64,000 nucleotides of DNA from Mesobacillus campisalis (GTDB lineage: Bacteria; Bacillota; Bacilli; Bacillales; Cytobacillaceae). How positions within the stretch are numbered: the stretch's first letter is position 1; every line of letters begins with the position of its first letter. Positions 34,266 through 43,254 of this stretch are shown here, in pieces. The notes under the pieces were generated by a model, which did not search any database, was not told the DNA's origin, and saw only the letters and a list, made by a program, of their open reading frames with translations. Both the position numbers and the translations under genes were made by a program. The stretch spans positions 124,001 through 188,000 of the forward strand of contig NZ_LAYY01000007.1 of NCBI RefSeq assembly GCF_000986785.1, in the 5' to 3' direction.

Positions 34266-34316
34266 TTCTGATTTTTTTAGTGGGGCTGGGAAGTGGTCTG
34301 GTTTGAGCAAGGTGGT

Positions 34317-34470
34317 ATTCGGACAGGACCCGAGGAAAAGGGAGGCTTCAAGTCCGAAAGAGCCTCGTATTCGGAAAGGCCTCGAGGAAAAACTAGGCTC
34401 CAAGTCCGAAAGAGCCCCGCATTCGGACATCACCCGAGGAAGAGGGAGGCTCCCAGGCCGAATGATCTAC
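34317..34470. repeat. Three tandem copies of a ~52-bp repeat
   Basis: Units at 34317-34368, 34369-34420 and 34421-34470 begin with ATTCGGA, contain CGAGGAA, GAGGCT (or TAGGCT) and AGTCCGAAAGAGCC. Within a unit TTCGGAC and GTCCGAA are reverse complements, and GAGGCT can pair with AGCCTC, so alternative hairpins are possible. The period is not a multiple of three and any reading frame across it is spurious. It fills the space between the cysI terminator and the minus-strand DUF2164 gene. Confidence 0.85.
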
Positions 34471-34507
34471 AATACCACTTTCATTTTTGAAAATAGAATC
34501 TTACAAG

Positions 34508-34759
34508 CTATTTCACTGGCCTCTCAAGGGTAAGGATTTCATCCTCCATTGATGCATATTGCTGTTCCAATACCTTCCTGGCATCCTGGACGGCCGCATT
34601 ATAGAAATGGGGAGCAAGTGATTCCTTAATGAAATCCAGAACTCTTTCCGCGGCAAACTCGGTAATTTCCTCGTCTCTTTCTTGCGAAAAGAAGGTTTGA
34701 ATATCGGAAATCATGGTCTGCTGCTGCTCTTTTGTCAATTTATAAAACAAGTTAAACAC
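34508..34759 (-). CDS. DUF2164 family protein
   Basis: 83 aa. KLTKEQQQTMISDIQTFFSQE, followed by EFAAERVLDFIKESLAPHFYN and AAVQDARKVLEQQYASMEDEIL, matches DUF2164, a small soluble helical family (KL-KEER--L---I--YF; YN-GV-DAR--L). Function unknown. GAGAGGTG lies upstream of the ATG. Monocistronic. Confidence 0.83.
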   Translation of the reverse strand: MFNLFYKLTKEQQQTMISDIQTFFSQERDEEITEFAAERVLDFIKESLAPHFYNAAVQDARKVLEQQYASMEDEILTLERPVK

Positions 34760-34972
34760 ACCTCTCTTTAGCTAATCTACAATTACTATAGTATGAATAC
34801 TTGGCAAAATACAGGCTGGTATTTTTTCTGCTTCTATGGCAGACCACTTCTAGTTTAAATATCTGGCCAGCGTATTTAATTAAAATCGATTCAAACGTAG
34901 ATTTCAGCCATATGTGTCGAAATTTGGCTAAAGAATATGTATTGTGTTAATTTTTGTAATAGTTTAAATTTG

Positions 34973-34990
34973 TTAGTAAGTAATCACTAA
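34973..34990 (+). promoter_or_regulatory. Imperfect 18-bp palindrome upstream of the TetR gene
   Basis: TTAGTAAGTAATCACTAA, with perfect TTAGT/ACTAA arms, lies 20 bp before the tetR start. It has the size and layout of a TetR-family operator and may mediate autoregulation. Confidence 0.5.
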
Positions 34991-35010
34991 CTGGAAAGAA
35001 TGTGGAACTA

Positions 35011-35586
35011 ATGTCTACTAAGGTAAAAATGGATACAAAGGAAAGAATCATCCACGAGGCGAGGAGCCTTTTTGCACAGCGTGGGTACAATGGTGCAACC
35101 ACATCAGAAATTGCCAGGCGCGTAGGCGTTTCCGAAGCCGCTCTTTACAAGCATTTTAAAAGCAAAAAAGAAATTTTGCTTGCCTGTATTACCCCCTCGT
35201 TGCCGGCTAAGCCGGAAAGCAGCATCGAGCCTTCCGCCAGGGATGTAGTGGAAGCGAGAGTCGAATTGGTTCGTAACAACCTCGACAGCTTTAATATTCT
35301 TTTCAAGGAATCGCTCCATCATCCTGAAATTGCTCAAATGTTTGTAGAACAGATTTACACAAAGGACCTAAGAATGGAGCAGCTGATAAAAAAATTTCGC
35401 AAGGGAGACTTACTGCCGCAGCAAACACTTATTTACGAACTCGGGATCACCAGTGCGATCTGGTCGATCCTCAATTACCAAAAAATCCAGGGTCAGCTTC
35501 AGGCTGGCAATCCGGGAGAGAACATGGCCGAGGAAATGGCTCATTTTCTTTTGTACGGGATTGCTGGCAATCAGGAAGAACAGTAG
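35011..35586 (+). CDS. TetR/AcrR family transcriptional regulator
   Basis: 191 aa. The N-terminal HTH (RIIHEARSLFAQRGYNGATTSEIARRVGVSEAALYKHF, split around the two helices) is typical TetR. The C-terminal ligand domain is ~130 residues and helical. It lies 66 bp upstream of the P450 gene in the same direction, the same arrangement as Bm3R1-CYP102A1 and FatR-CYP102A3, whose regulators respond to fatty acids; a similar role is likely. The start could be GTG 35002, ATG 35011 or ATG 35029; ribosome sites are weak for all. A palindrome at 34973 is a candidate operator. Confidence 0.88.
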   Translation: MSTKVKMDTKERIIHEARSLFAQRGYNGATTSEIARRVGVSEAALYKHFKSKKEILLACITPSLPAKPESSIEPSARDVVEARVELVRNNLDSFNILFKESLHHPEIAQMFVEQIYTKDLRMEQLIKKFRKGDLLPQQTLIYELGITSAIWSILNYQKIQGQLQAGNPGENMAEEMAHFLLYGIAGNQEEQ

Positions 35587-35651
35587 GGATATCAGCACTA
35601 ATTATGCTGTGAACAGCTAGCAGAAATAGAAATTTTGGGGGAGATTTTAGT

Positions 35652-38144
35652 ATGGAAAAGCTGAAGGTAATACCGCAGCCGAAAAAGTATGGGCCGCTTG
35701 GGAATGTGCCCTTGCTTGATAAGGAGGCGCCCACGCTGTCGTTTTGCCAGATTGCAAAGGATTTGGGACCTATTTACCGGTTTGAGTTTTTTGGAGGATT
35801 TTCGACCATATTCGTTAGCGGCCATAAATGGGCTGCGGAGGTTTGTGATGACAGCAAATTTGATAAAAGCCTTGCCGGGGGACTAAGTTTTGTCCGCGCT
35901 TTTGCGGGAGATGGCTTGTTCACCGGCAAAACACAGGAGCCCAATTGGCAAAAGGCGCATAACATATTGGTTCCTTCCTTCAGCCAGCAGGCCATGAAAG
36001 GCTACCATTCCATGATGGTGGACATCGCCCTCCAGCTTGTGCAGAAATGGGCGCGGCTAAATCCTGGAGAGAGCATTGATGTGGCAGATGATATGACCAA
36101 ACTTACTCTTGATACAATTGGCTTATGCGGATTTAACTACCGGTTCAACAGTTTCTACCGCGAGGGCCATCATCCGTTCATCCTGAACATGGTTCGCTCC
36201 CTGGATGAGGCGATGCACCAAAGCACGCGCATGCCAATTCAAAACCAGCTAATGTTCTCGAAAAAGAAACAGTTCGATCGGGATGTAAAGGAAATGTTTG
36301 CACTTGTGGACAAATTGATCGCCGATCGAAGGGCAAAAGGCGATCAGGGGGAAACAGACCTGCTGGCCAGAATGCTGAGTGCAAAAGACCCACAGACAGG
36401 CGAGCAGCTGGATGACCAAAACATACGCTACCAGATCATCACTTTCCTCATTGCCGGCCATGAAACGACAAGCGGGTTATTGTCTTTTGCTCTATACTTT
36501 ATGCTGAAACATCCGGAAGTGCTTAAGAAGGCCTACGAAGAAGTGGATGCTGTCGTTAGCGGGCCTGTCCCTACCTTTAAGCAGGTGCTGGAACTTAAAT
36601 ATATCAAAATGATTTTAAATGAGTCCCTGCGGCTGTATCCTACAGCCCCGCAATTCACCCTTTATGCTAAGGAGGATATGGTTCTGGGAAACCAGTATCC
36701 TATTAAAAAGCGTCAAAACGTGGTTGTGCTCCTTCCAGAACTACACAGGGACAAGGAAGCATGGGGAGAGGATGCCGAAGATTTCCGGCCGGAGCGTTTT
36801 GCCGATCCAGGCAAAGTGCCTCATGATGCTTTCAAGCCTTTTGGCAATGGCCAGCGGGCCTGCATAGGGATGCAATTTGCCATGCATGAAGCAACTCTGC
36901 TGATTGGCATGATTTTAAAACATTTTCAATTGGTCGATCAATCGAGTTATGTGCTGAAAATAAAACAAACGATGACCTTAAAACCTGATAATTTTACAAT
37001 GAGTGTCAATTTGCGGAACCAAAACAGCCTTGAGATGGTTCCCGTTTCAGCTGATAGGGAAGCAGGGAAAAAAACGGCCAGACAAGAAATCAAAATCAAG
37101 GGGGCAGATCAAACTTCCCTTTTGGTCCTTTATGGCAGCAACATGGGAACGGCTGAGGAAATTGCCAAAAATCTGGCTAACAGGGCAAGTGAGATGGGAA
37201 TCCCAAGCGAAGCAGCTCCGCTTGATAGCAAAGTGGGCCAAATTCCCAAGAATGGAGCCGTATTGATTGTCACTTCTTCCTATAATGGAAAGCCTCCTAA
37301 AAATGCCCGCAAGTTTGTGAAGTGGCTTGATGACCTGGAACCGGGAACGCTAAATGGTGTTAAGTATGCTGTGTTTGGGTGCGGCGATAGAAACTGGGCC
37401 AGCACGTACCAGAATGTGCCGTCCCATATTGACCAGCAGCTGGCCAAGCTTGGCGCAGAACGCTTTAGCGTCCGGGGTGAAGGGGATGCCAGCGGCGATT
37501 TTGAAAGGCAGCTTGATAGGTGGAAAAAGCAGATTATCAAGGATGCGTTGGGTACGTTCGGCCTCGAGTTTCAGGGCGGGGAGCCCGCAGCCCCTCAAGG
37601 GTTGAGCATTAAGGTTTTGGGGGACAGTCCTGCCCGTCATGAGGCAGTGGGATATGTTCAACAGCTGGATGGAAGGGATTTAGAAGAGATTCTTTCACAG
37701 CGCGCTGTGCACCAGGTGGCTATTCTTTCTGGAAACACACCAGAAGATGTCATACGTGTACTTAAGCGTTTTAGGCTAAATGGAAATGCACCAGCCATTT
37801 TGAAAGCAAACGGAGCCAGCCTGAAGCATTTGCCACTGGAAACCCCAATGAATCTTTACGATCTCATCACCCAGTGCCTCGACCTTCAGCGGCCTGCCAC
37901 AAAGCAGCAAATAGCCCGGCTCGCAAGCCTTACAGTCTGTCCGCCGCATAAGAGGGAGCTGGAGGAAATGATCCAGGATGATGCCTATGAAGTACGCATT
38001 ATTGCCAGTAATGTTACAATGCTGGACCTAGTGGAAAAGTACGAAGCCTGTGAGGTGTCGTTTGAAGAGTTTGTTGCCCTGTCGGCTCCATTTGAGGCGA
38101 AGTTATATAGTGAAACAAACAAGGAGAGTTTATGTACGGTGTAA
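35652..38144 (+). CDS. CYP102-type cytochrome P450 with FMN domain but truncated FAD/NADPH reductase
   Basis: 830 aa, against ~1050 for P450 BM3-like proteins. The heme domain is intact: AGHETTS in the I-helix (268-274), NESLRLYP, and [10 protein letters not shown] with heme-thiolate Cys404. The FMN domain (~488-640) is intact: [41 protein letters not shown]. The FAD part keeps [12 protein letters not shown] and [13 protein letters not shown] but lacks the segment with the GDHLGV-type motif before NTPEDVI, and ends just after a degenerate RxYS site (KLYS), so all NADPH binding and most FAD binding is gone. A terminator follows 6 bp later. It may be decaying, or rely on an outside reductase. 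Heme-domain family members hydroxylate fatty acids. Confidence 0.9.
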   Translation: MEKLKVIPQPKKYGPLGNVPLLDKEAPTLSFCQIAKDLGPIYRFEFFGGFSTIFVSGHKWAAEVCDDSKFDKSLAGGLSFVRAFAGDGLFTGKTQEPNWQKAHNILVPSFSQQAMKGYHSMMVDIALQLVQKWARLNPGESIDVADDMTKLTLDTIGLCGFNYRFNSFYREGHHPFILNMVRSLDEAMHQSTRMPIQNQLMFSKKKQFDRDVKEMFALVDKLIADRRAKGDQGETDLLARMLSAKDPQTGEQLDDQNIRYQIITFLIAGHETTSGLLSFALYFMLKHPEVLKKAYEEVDAVVSGPVPTFKQVLELKYIKMILNESLRLYPTAPQFTLYAKEDMVLGNQYPIKKRQNVVVLLPELHRDKEAWGEDAEDFRPERFADPGKVPHDAFKPFGNGQRACIGMQFAMHEATLLIGMILKHFQLVDQSSYVLKIKQTMTLKPDNFTMSVNLRNQNSLEMVPVSADREAGKKTARQEIKIKGADQTSLLVLYGSNMGTAEEIAKNLANRASEMGIPSEAAPLDSKVGQIPKNGAVLIVTSSYNGKPPKNARKFVKWLDDLEPGTLNGVKYAVFGCGDRNWASTYQNVPSHIDQQLAKLGAERFSVRGEGDASGDFERQLDRWKKQIIKDALGTFGLEFQGGEPAAPQGLSIKVLGDSPARHEAVGYVQQLDGRDLEEILSQRAVHQVAILSGNTPEDVIRVLKRFRLNGNAPAILKANGASLKHLPLETPMNLYDLITQCLDLQRPATKQQIARLASLTVCPPHKRELEEMIQDDAYEVRIIASNVTMLDLVEKYEACEVSFEEFVALSAPFEAKLYSETNKESLCTV

Positions 38145-38149
38145 AATAA

Positions 38150-38182
38150 AATCCAGCCGGCGGTCAGCCGGCTGGATTTTTT
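38150..38182 (+). terminator. Intrinsic terminator after the P450 gene
   Basis: Perfect 11-bp stem ATCCAGCCGGC (38151-38161) / GCCGGCTGGAT (38167-38177), loop GGTCA, then six T. It begins only 6 bp after the P450 stop codon. Confidence 0.92.
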
Positions 38183-38286
38183 GCGAATTGCTTGAGCAGG
38201 ATAATAAGGGTTTCTGCCCATGAATTATATCTAAAGGTGAAAAACAATGGAAAGGCGCCTGAGCCTTTCCGTAGGTGATGTTCTTA

Positions 38287-38475
38287 TTAAGTGCGCTGAA
38301 TGGTCGAGGTGGAAAAGCTTTTAATCATCCGCTGCAGATTTCGGTGCCCTTCTCTTAGTTTTACGGTTTCTTCAATGATTTTCTGGAAGCCTTCCAAATC
38401 TCGATCAGATGCATTCAATAAGGACTTCGGCAGTATTTCCACCAGCTGCTGGAGATTCAATTCCGTGGCCATCAT
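38287..38475 (-). CDS. Small protein of unknown function
   Basis: 62 aa from ATG 38475 (AAAGGTGG is 5-6 bases upstream; 38472 also possible). LNLQQLVEILPKSLLNASDRDLEGFQKII and VKLREGHRNLQRMIKSF are amphipathic helical segments with a charged middle. No family recognised. The opposite strand is also open here, but the ribosome site and start favour this strand. Confidence 0.6.
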   Translation of the reverse strand: MMATELNLQQLVEILPKSLLNASDRDLEGFQKIIEETVKLREGHRNLQRMIKSFSTSTIQRT

Positions 38476-38653
38476 TTTTACCACCTTTCGCTTATTCATT
38501 ACCTGTAAGTCTACTTACTTATTATTAAAAGGTGGAGGTTTTTCCTGCATTGAAAGTGAAAAACTTCTCTACATTTCTCACCAAATTATTAAGGCAATCA
38601 AAAATTTTCATCGGCATTTTGCAAATAACGACGGGAACTGCTGGGAGGATATT

Positions 38654-39412
38654 ATGGCCATCGTCACCAATGCACTATTTTACAAGTACAAAGAAAAAAT
38701 TTTATCCCTTTCTTTGCCTGTGGCAGAGGAAGACCTTTTAGATGATCGGTTTCTTCTCGAACGCGATTTGGAGAAACAACTGGAAATCTACTACACGCCT
38801 TTTGATTATTTGAATGAAAACGCCAAGGTAGTGATTGTAGGGATTACTCCAGGACTTCATCAAATGAAAAAAGCCTATTCTGCTGTGTTGGAGTGCCGGA
38901 ATAGCGGGCTTAATAATGAGGAGCTCCTTCATGAGGTGAAAAGAAAGGCGAGTTTTGAAGGGAGCATGCGCAAGAATCTGGTGAAGATGCTGGATGAGCT
39001 TGGGCTCCATGCCCCTTTGGGAATTTATTCAACAAGTGAATTATTTGGCACCGCAAGTCATTTGGTTTATAATACTTCACTGCTTCCGCATGCGGTATTT
39101 TTCCGTGGCCGGAATTTTAATGGCTCAAGACCGGACATCTTGAAGACCGATTTTTTAAGGAAATATGCTTTAGATAATTTCGCCAGGGATATCGCCCGAC
39201 TGGATTCCCCGCTGATTATCCCTCTTGGTGGGAATGTTAGCAGGGTCATGCAATATTTGGTTGACCATCATTCCCTGGACGGGAGTCGGATTATACGCGG
39301 ATTTCAGCACCCTTCAGGCGGAAACGGCCACCGTCACCGCCGATTCAGGGAGAATAAAGAACCGATGGCCAATCAAATAGATAAATACTTTATAACAGTA
39401 GCTCTTTCATAG
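38654..39412 (+). CDS. Uracil-DNA glycosylase superfamily-like protein of unknown function
   Basis: 252 aa. KVVIVGITPGLHQMKKAYS resembles the GxxPG motif near the N-terminus of UDG-fold proteins, and SPLIIPLGGNVSRVMQYLV followed by GFQHPSGGNGHRHRRF resembles the C-terminal H-P-S motif of the superfamily. The intermediate RKNLVKMLDELGLHAPLGIYSTSEL is unlike classical UDGs. I would treat it as UDG-like, possibly acting on a nucleic acid, with the reaction unknown. Start at ATG 38654, preceded by GGGAGG 5 bases away; the frame is open further upstream but that part is antisense to the 38287 gene. Confidence 0.65.
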   Translation: MAIVTNALFYKYKEKILSLSLPVAEEDLLDDRFLLERDLEKQLEIYYTPFDYLNENAKVVIVGITPGLHQMKKAYSAVLECRNSGLNNEELLHEVKRKASFEGSMRKNLVKMLDELGLHAPLGIYSTSELFGTASHLVYNTSLLPHAVFFRGRNFNGSRPDILKTDFLRKYALDNFARDIARLDSPLIIPLGGNVSRVMQYLVDHHSLDGSRIIRGFQHPSGGNGHRHRRFRENKEPMANQIDKYFITVALS

Positions 39413-39456
39413 AGAGGAAAGAGAAAGCAGAGACGATAAGGCCCCTGCTTTTTGAT

Positions 39457-40845
39457 TTACTTTTTATCTGCTTTTAGTCTTCTTAGCTGCAAATCTGCGA
39501 GTATCTGTGGATAATGCTTGTCCAGCTTGTACATCCACATCAGCACGGTCTGTAAAATGGAGAGTAATAGAGGCAAATAAATGCCAAGTGCCAAAATCAT
39601 GGTGGTTGCTAATTCGGTTTGCTGTTCCGCGCCGCCGACATACCCGCCAAACATTAGCAGCCACCCAATCAAGGCTCCGCCGAGCCCAGCTCCAACCTTC
39701 ATACCGAAGCTTGCGGCACTGTTCACCAATCCTTCTGTCCTTACTCCAAATTTCCACTCTCCGTATTCCGCGGTATCATTTATCATGGCATATAAAAACA
39801 TGATAATGGGAATCAACCCAAATCCCTGTACAATTGTACCGGTTAGAAATAGAGGAAGGCTTGCCGGGTCAATCAGTTTAACGAGAGAACCAAAAATACC
39901 GATAATCGAAACGGCTAAAGCCAGATTACGTTTTCCGAATTTGCCCAAAAGCTTTGGCATGATGAAGAAACCGACCATGGTTGGAAAAAACAGCACCAGG
40001 CCAATCAATGAGAAGTACCCTGTGTTGCCGAGGATATATGTAGCATAGTAGAGTCCTGCTCCCGATAAAAGCGCGTTCAGCGTATAGGCAATGACGCAAT
40101 AAAGAGTGATAATCAACCAATATTTATTACTTATTAAACTTGTCAGTCCGGTTTTTAGCGGAACATAGTTGTTAACTCTAACCGCCGAAGTGACTCTTTC
40201 CTTAGTTGATGCGAATGCAATAAAGCTTGCGATGATGATAGCAAGGGCACTGATTCCGGCAACAACGGACCACCCCATTTTACCGCCGATGGCACTTGCC
40301 ACCGGCTGGGCAAGTGTGGTGATGATTAAGGTACTAAGCATTGTGAAAATGCCGGTGTAGATATTCAGCATCGATCGCCCATTTGGGTCCTGGGTCATCA
40401 GACCAAGCAGGGTTTTGTAAGGAATTGATATCATGGTATACACAAGAATTAGCAAGATATAAGTGGTATAGGCGTATACGATTTTACCACTGGAACTGAG
40501 GTCAGGAACGGAAAAAAGCAGAATAGTTGAAACACCTAGCGGGATACCCATCCACATTACCCACGGGCGCGCCTTGCCGTGTCTTGTTTTTGTTCGGTCC
40601 ACTAATGCTCCCATCCCGATGTCGGTCACGCCATCAAACAGACGGGCAACAAGCATAAGTGTACCTACTACCCCCGCAGAAATTCCGGCTACATCAGTAT
40701 AATAAAACGTCAAAAAAGTTCCAACCAAGGTCCAGACCAGGATAACGCCAAAAAATCCAAATCCATAGCTTAACATTTCTTTATGACCCGGTTTTTCTAC
40801 CTCCAAAGCTTTGGCAGGTATTTGCAATTGTTTCTCCGGTAACAT
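39457..40845 (-). CDS. MFS transporter, glycoside-pentoside-hexuronide:cation symporter family
   Basis: 462 aa, 12 predicted helices. SYGFGFFGVILVWTLVGTFLTFYYTDV at the N-terminus, RLFDGVTDIGMGALVDRTKTRHGKARPWV in the loop after helix 2 (strong GPH signature) and EYGEWKFGVRTEGLVNSAASF in the second half place it in the GPH family of Na+/H+-driven glycoside transporters. Substrate unknown; no glycosidase is nearby. Start at 40845 with GGGGGGAG 5 bases upstream. Confidence 0.9.
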   Translation of the reverse strand: MLPEKQLQIPAKALEVEKPGHKEMLSYGFGFFGVILVWTLVGTFLTFYYTDVAGISAGVVGTLMLVARLFDGVTDIGMGALVDRTKTRHGKARPWVMWMGIPLGVSTILLFSVPDLSSSGKIVYAYTTYILLILVYTMISIPYKTLLGLMTQDPNGRSMLNIYTGIFTMLSTLIITTLAQPVASAIGGKMGWSVVAGISALAIIIASFIAFASTKERVTSAVRVNNYVPLKTGLTSLISNKYWLIITLYCVIAYTLNALLSGAGLYYATYILGNTGYFSLIGLVLFFPTMVGFFIMPKLLGKFGKRNLALAVSIIGIFGSLVKLIDPASLPLFLTGTIVQGFGLIPIIMFLYAMINDTAEYGEWKFGVRTEGLVNSAASFGMKVGAGLGGALIGWLLMFGGYVGGAEQQTELATTMILALGIYLPLLLSILQTVLMWMYKLDKHYPQILADLQLRRLKADKK

Positions 40846-41054
40846 TTTTTCTCCCCCCAATCAGAATTGTGCCTTCTCTCAGAAAATACTAACCGTTTGG
40901 TATGTTACTAGTGTACACCATTAATTCTGATAATTCTATATTTTCTGTTGTCTTTAGGTGTCTCGCTCTGCTTCCGAATAAGCCTGCACTGCGGGATTAT
41001 GGTAAAATAAATCGTGTTCAGTTTAATTTATTTGATCATGAAAGGACAAACGGA

Positions 41055-41732
41055 ATGAAAGGCAAGACGAAGCAGATTCAAAGGAATTTTAGAGTAGCAA
41101 TGCTGGCGTTCGGTGCTTTTTTCTTGATTGTTTTATTTAATAATTTCGTAGATTTATATGATCGCCGTCAATTGGATTCAGGACCGACTCAAAGCGGTGA
41201 GTTTGGCGAGGTGGCAAAATATACGCCTCTTTTGGAAAGGGAACTGCGCAGTGTTGGATTGGAAGAGCATACTGTCTTGCTGGCTGCTGTCATGCATCAG
41301 GAAAGCAAGGGAAAGGGCGGTGACCCGATGCAATCATCGGAATCGGCCGGTATGGCTCCAAATTCGATTCAGGACCCACAGCTTAGCATCAAATATGGTG
41401 TGAAACATTTCCAGCGTGCTGTAGCACGAGGCAATGAAAAGAACGTTGATTTTCCAACTATTGTCCAGGCTTACAATATGGGACTGGGATATATTGACTT
41501 TATTGCGGAAAGAGGCGGCAGGCACAGCGAGGAACTGGCCAAGCAGTTTTCGATGATCCAGGTAAATAAAAACCCGGAAACCTATAATTGTGGCGGCGAT
41601 AAAAGCAATTTTCGGTATCCATATTGTTATGGTGACTTTAGTTACAGCACAAAGGTGGCAGACCATATGGAAAGAATCGGGTTCACCCAGGCTGTTAATG
41701 CAGGGGTAGAGACCCAGGAAAGTTCATTCTAG
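41055..41732 (+). CDS. Lysozyme-like family protein (membrane-anchored or secreted)
   Basis: 225 aa. One N-terminal hydrophobic helix (MLAFGAFFLIVLFNNFV) without an obvious cleavage site, then a lysozyme-like (SLT-related) domain: YTPLLERELRSVGLEEHTVLLAAVMHQES with catalytic Glu83, MQSSESAGM, SIKYGVKHFQRAV, IVQAYNMGLGYIDF. Related to the muramidase domain of CwlT-type proteins. It probably cleaves peptidoglycan glycan strands at the outer membrane face. Start at ATG 41055, AAAGGA upstream; the open frame back to 40902 is not supported. Confidence 0.87.
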   Translation: MKGKTKQIQRNFRVAMLAFGAFFLIVLFNNFVDLYDRRQLDSGPTQSGEFGEVAKYTPLLERELRSVGLEEHTVLLAAVMHQESKGKGGDPMQSSESAGMAPNSIQDPQLSIKYGVKHFQRAVARGNEKNVDFPTIVQAYNMGLGYIDFIAERGGRHSEELAKQFSMIQVNKNPETYNCGGDKSNFRYPYCYGDFSYSTKVADHMERIGFTQAVNAGVETQESSF

Positions 41733-41760
41733 GATAATTATTTAAAATGTTTTAGGTAAA

Positions 41761-41795
41761 AAACAGTGCCGTTTCCATTACGGGCACTGTTTTTC
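41761..41795 (+). terminator. Intrinsic terminator after the lysozyme-like gene
   Basis: Stem AACAGTGCC (41762-41770) / GGCACTGTT (41783-41791), then TTTTC. Confidence 0.87.
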
Positions 41796-41947
41796 TGTTG
41801 AAAAGGAAAAATATGCATACGGATTACCTACGCAGTGAAAAGGATAGGATAAGGGGTTGCAGGAAAAAAATGAAAGAATTAAAGGGATTTGCTATTTTCA
41901 ATGAGAATAGTTTACATGTAGTATTTTTCTGAAAAGGGGGCAACGAT

Positions 41948-43189
41948 ATGGCTTTGTATCAAATTGACCAGATTAGGAACCAGTTCCCGGCACTGGACCG
42001 CACCTATAATGGCAGGAGTGCTGTCTATTTTGATGGACCTGGGGGATCGCAGGTGGTACAGGGATCAATTGATGCGATTGTTAGGTATATGAGCCATGGA
42101 GGAGCTAACCTCCATGGCCAATTTCCGAGCAGCCGTGAAACGGAGGAGTATATCCAGCAATCGAGGGAAATCGTTGCCGACCTGCTGGGAGCAAGGGCAG
42201 AAGAGGTAGCTTTTGGGCAAAACTCGACATCGCTGGCTTTTGCCATAGCCCGTTCGCTGAGCAGGGATTGGAAGGAGGGCGATGAGATTGTCCTTTCGGA
42301 ATTGGATCACCGCTGCAATGTGGATCCATGGCTTTCGGCTGCCATGGAAAAAGGAGTGAAAGTGCGCTGGCTAAGAGTCAATCCTGAAACCCTGACACTG
42401 GACTTAACGAATCTGGATGCCGTGATCAATGAAAAAACCGTTCTTGTCGCTGTCACTCTTGCTTCCAATGCAATAGGCACGATACCAGCTGTGGATAAAA
42501 TTGTCCAGCGTGCCAAATTATCAGGGGCGCTTGTTGTAATGGACGCCGTGCATGCGGTTCCACATTTTGCAGTAGATCGGGAAAAGCTGGGTGCAGATAT
42601 ACTGCTTTGTTCGGCTTACAAGTTTTTCGGGCCACATGTGGGAATAGCGGTTAGCCGCAAGGAGCTGTTTGCTACCCTAAGGCCATATAAACTACAGCCT
42701 GCACCTGACTATATTCCCGACAAGCTTGAAACAGGAACGCAAAATTTTTCAGCCATTTCGGCAGTCAAGCCGGCCATTGAATTTATAGAAAGTCTTGGCA
42801 GCGGAGAAACCAGACGGAAAAGAATTCTTTCTGGCTATCAGGCTATTGAAAAGCATGAGAACAAACTGGCCCATGTCATCCGTGAAGGACTGGGGAACAT
42901 TCCTGGAATCATAGTCTATCAGGCAGCAGCAGAGGTACCTAAAACGCCTACCATTGCCTTTCAGGCGGAAGGAATCCTGCCGTCCGATTTTTGTAAGCGG
43001 ATGGCGGAGGAACAGGGCATTTTCGTGGCAGATGGCCATTTTTACGCAACGACACTGGCGCAGCGTCTGGATGTGATAGATAGCGGCGGATGGATTCGGG
43101 CAGGCATGGCTCCGTATAATACTGTTGAAGAGGCAGAGAAGTTTGTAAACGCAGTAAAGATAATAATGATGCACCCCTTAAACAGATAA
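41948..43189 (+). CDS. Cysteine desulfurase-like PLP enzyme (class V aminotransferase)
   Basis: 413 aa. N-terminus YFDGPGGSQVVQGSIDAIVRYM, HGGANLHGQFPSSRETEE, EVAFGQNSTSLAFAIARSL, SELDHRCNVDPW, MDAVHAVPHFAVD and LLCSAYKFFGPHVGI (the Lys binds PLP) fit the SufS/CsdA-like subgroup often labelled VC1184-family. Unlike true IscS/SufS no SUF or ISC scaffold gene is beside it, and the loop Cys expected for desulfurase activity is not obvious near the C-terminus (the only one is DFCKRMAEE). The substrate is therefore open. GGGGGC ribosome site 8 bases before ATG. Confidence 0.85.
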   Translation: MALYQIDQIRNQFPALDRTYNGRSAVYFDGPGGSQVVQGSIDAIVRYMSHGGANLHGQFPSSRETEEYIQQSREIVADLLGARAEEVAFGQNSTSLAFAIARSLSRDWKEGDEIVLSELDHRCNVDPWLSAAMEKGVKVRWLRVNPETLTLDLTNLDAVINEKTVLVAVTLASNAIGTIPAVDKIVQRAKLSGALVVMDAVHAVPHFAVDREKLGADILLCSAYKFFGPHVGIAVSRKELFATLRPYKLQPAPDYIPDKLETGTQNFSAISAVKPAIEFIESLGSGETRRKRILSGYQAIEKHENKLAHVIREGLGNIPGIIVYQAAAEVPKTPTIAFQAEGILPSDFCKRMAEEQGIFVADGHFYATTLAQRLDVIDSGGWIRAGMAPYNTVEEAEKFVNAVKIIMMHPLNR

Positions 43190-43254
43190 GTGACCGGGAA
43201 GGCACCAGCTGTCCTGGTTGAATAAAAACAAACAATTAAAGGCAGGAGAAAAAC

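Noticed and set aside
34249-34533. Two open frames (94 and 65 codons) across the 52-bp repeat
   Set aside because: They follow from the repeat itself; the 52-bp period changes frame each unit, there is no ribosome site, and the opposite strand has a credible DUF2164 gene next to it.
38300-38653. 118-codon N-terminal extension of the UDG-like protein
   Set aside because: This part is antisense to the small minus-strand gene 38287-38475, and a perfect GGGAGG-spaced ATG occurs at 38654.
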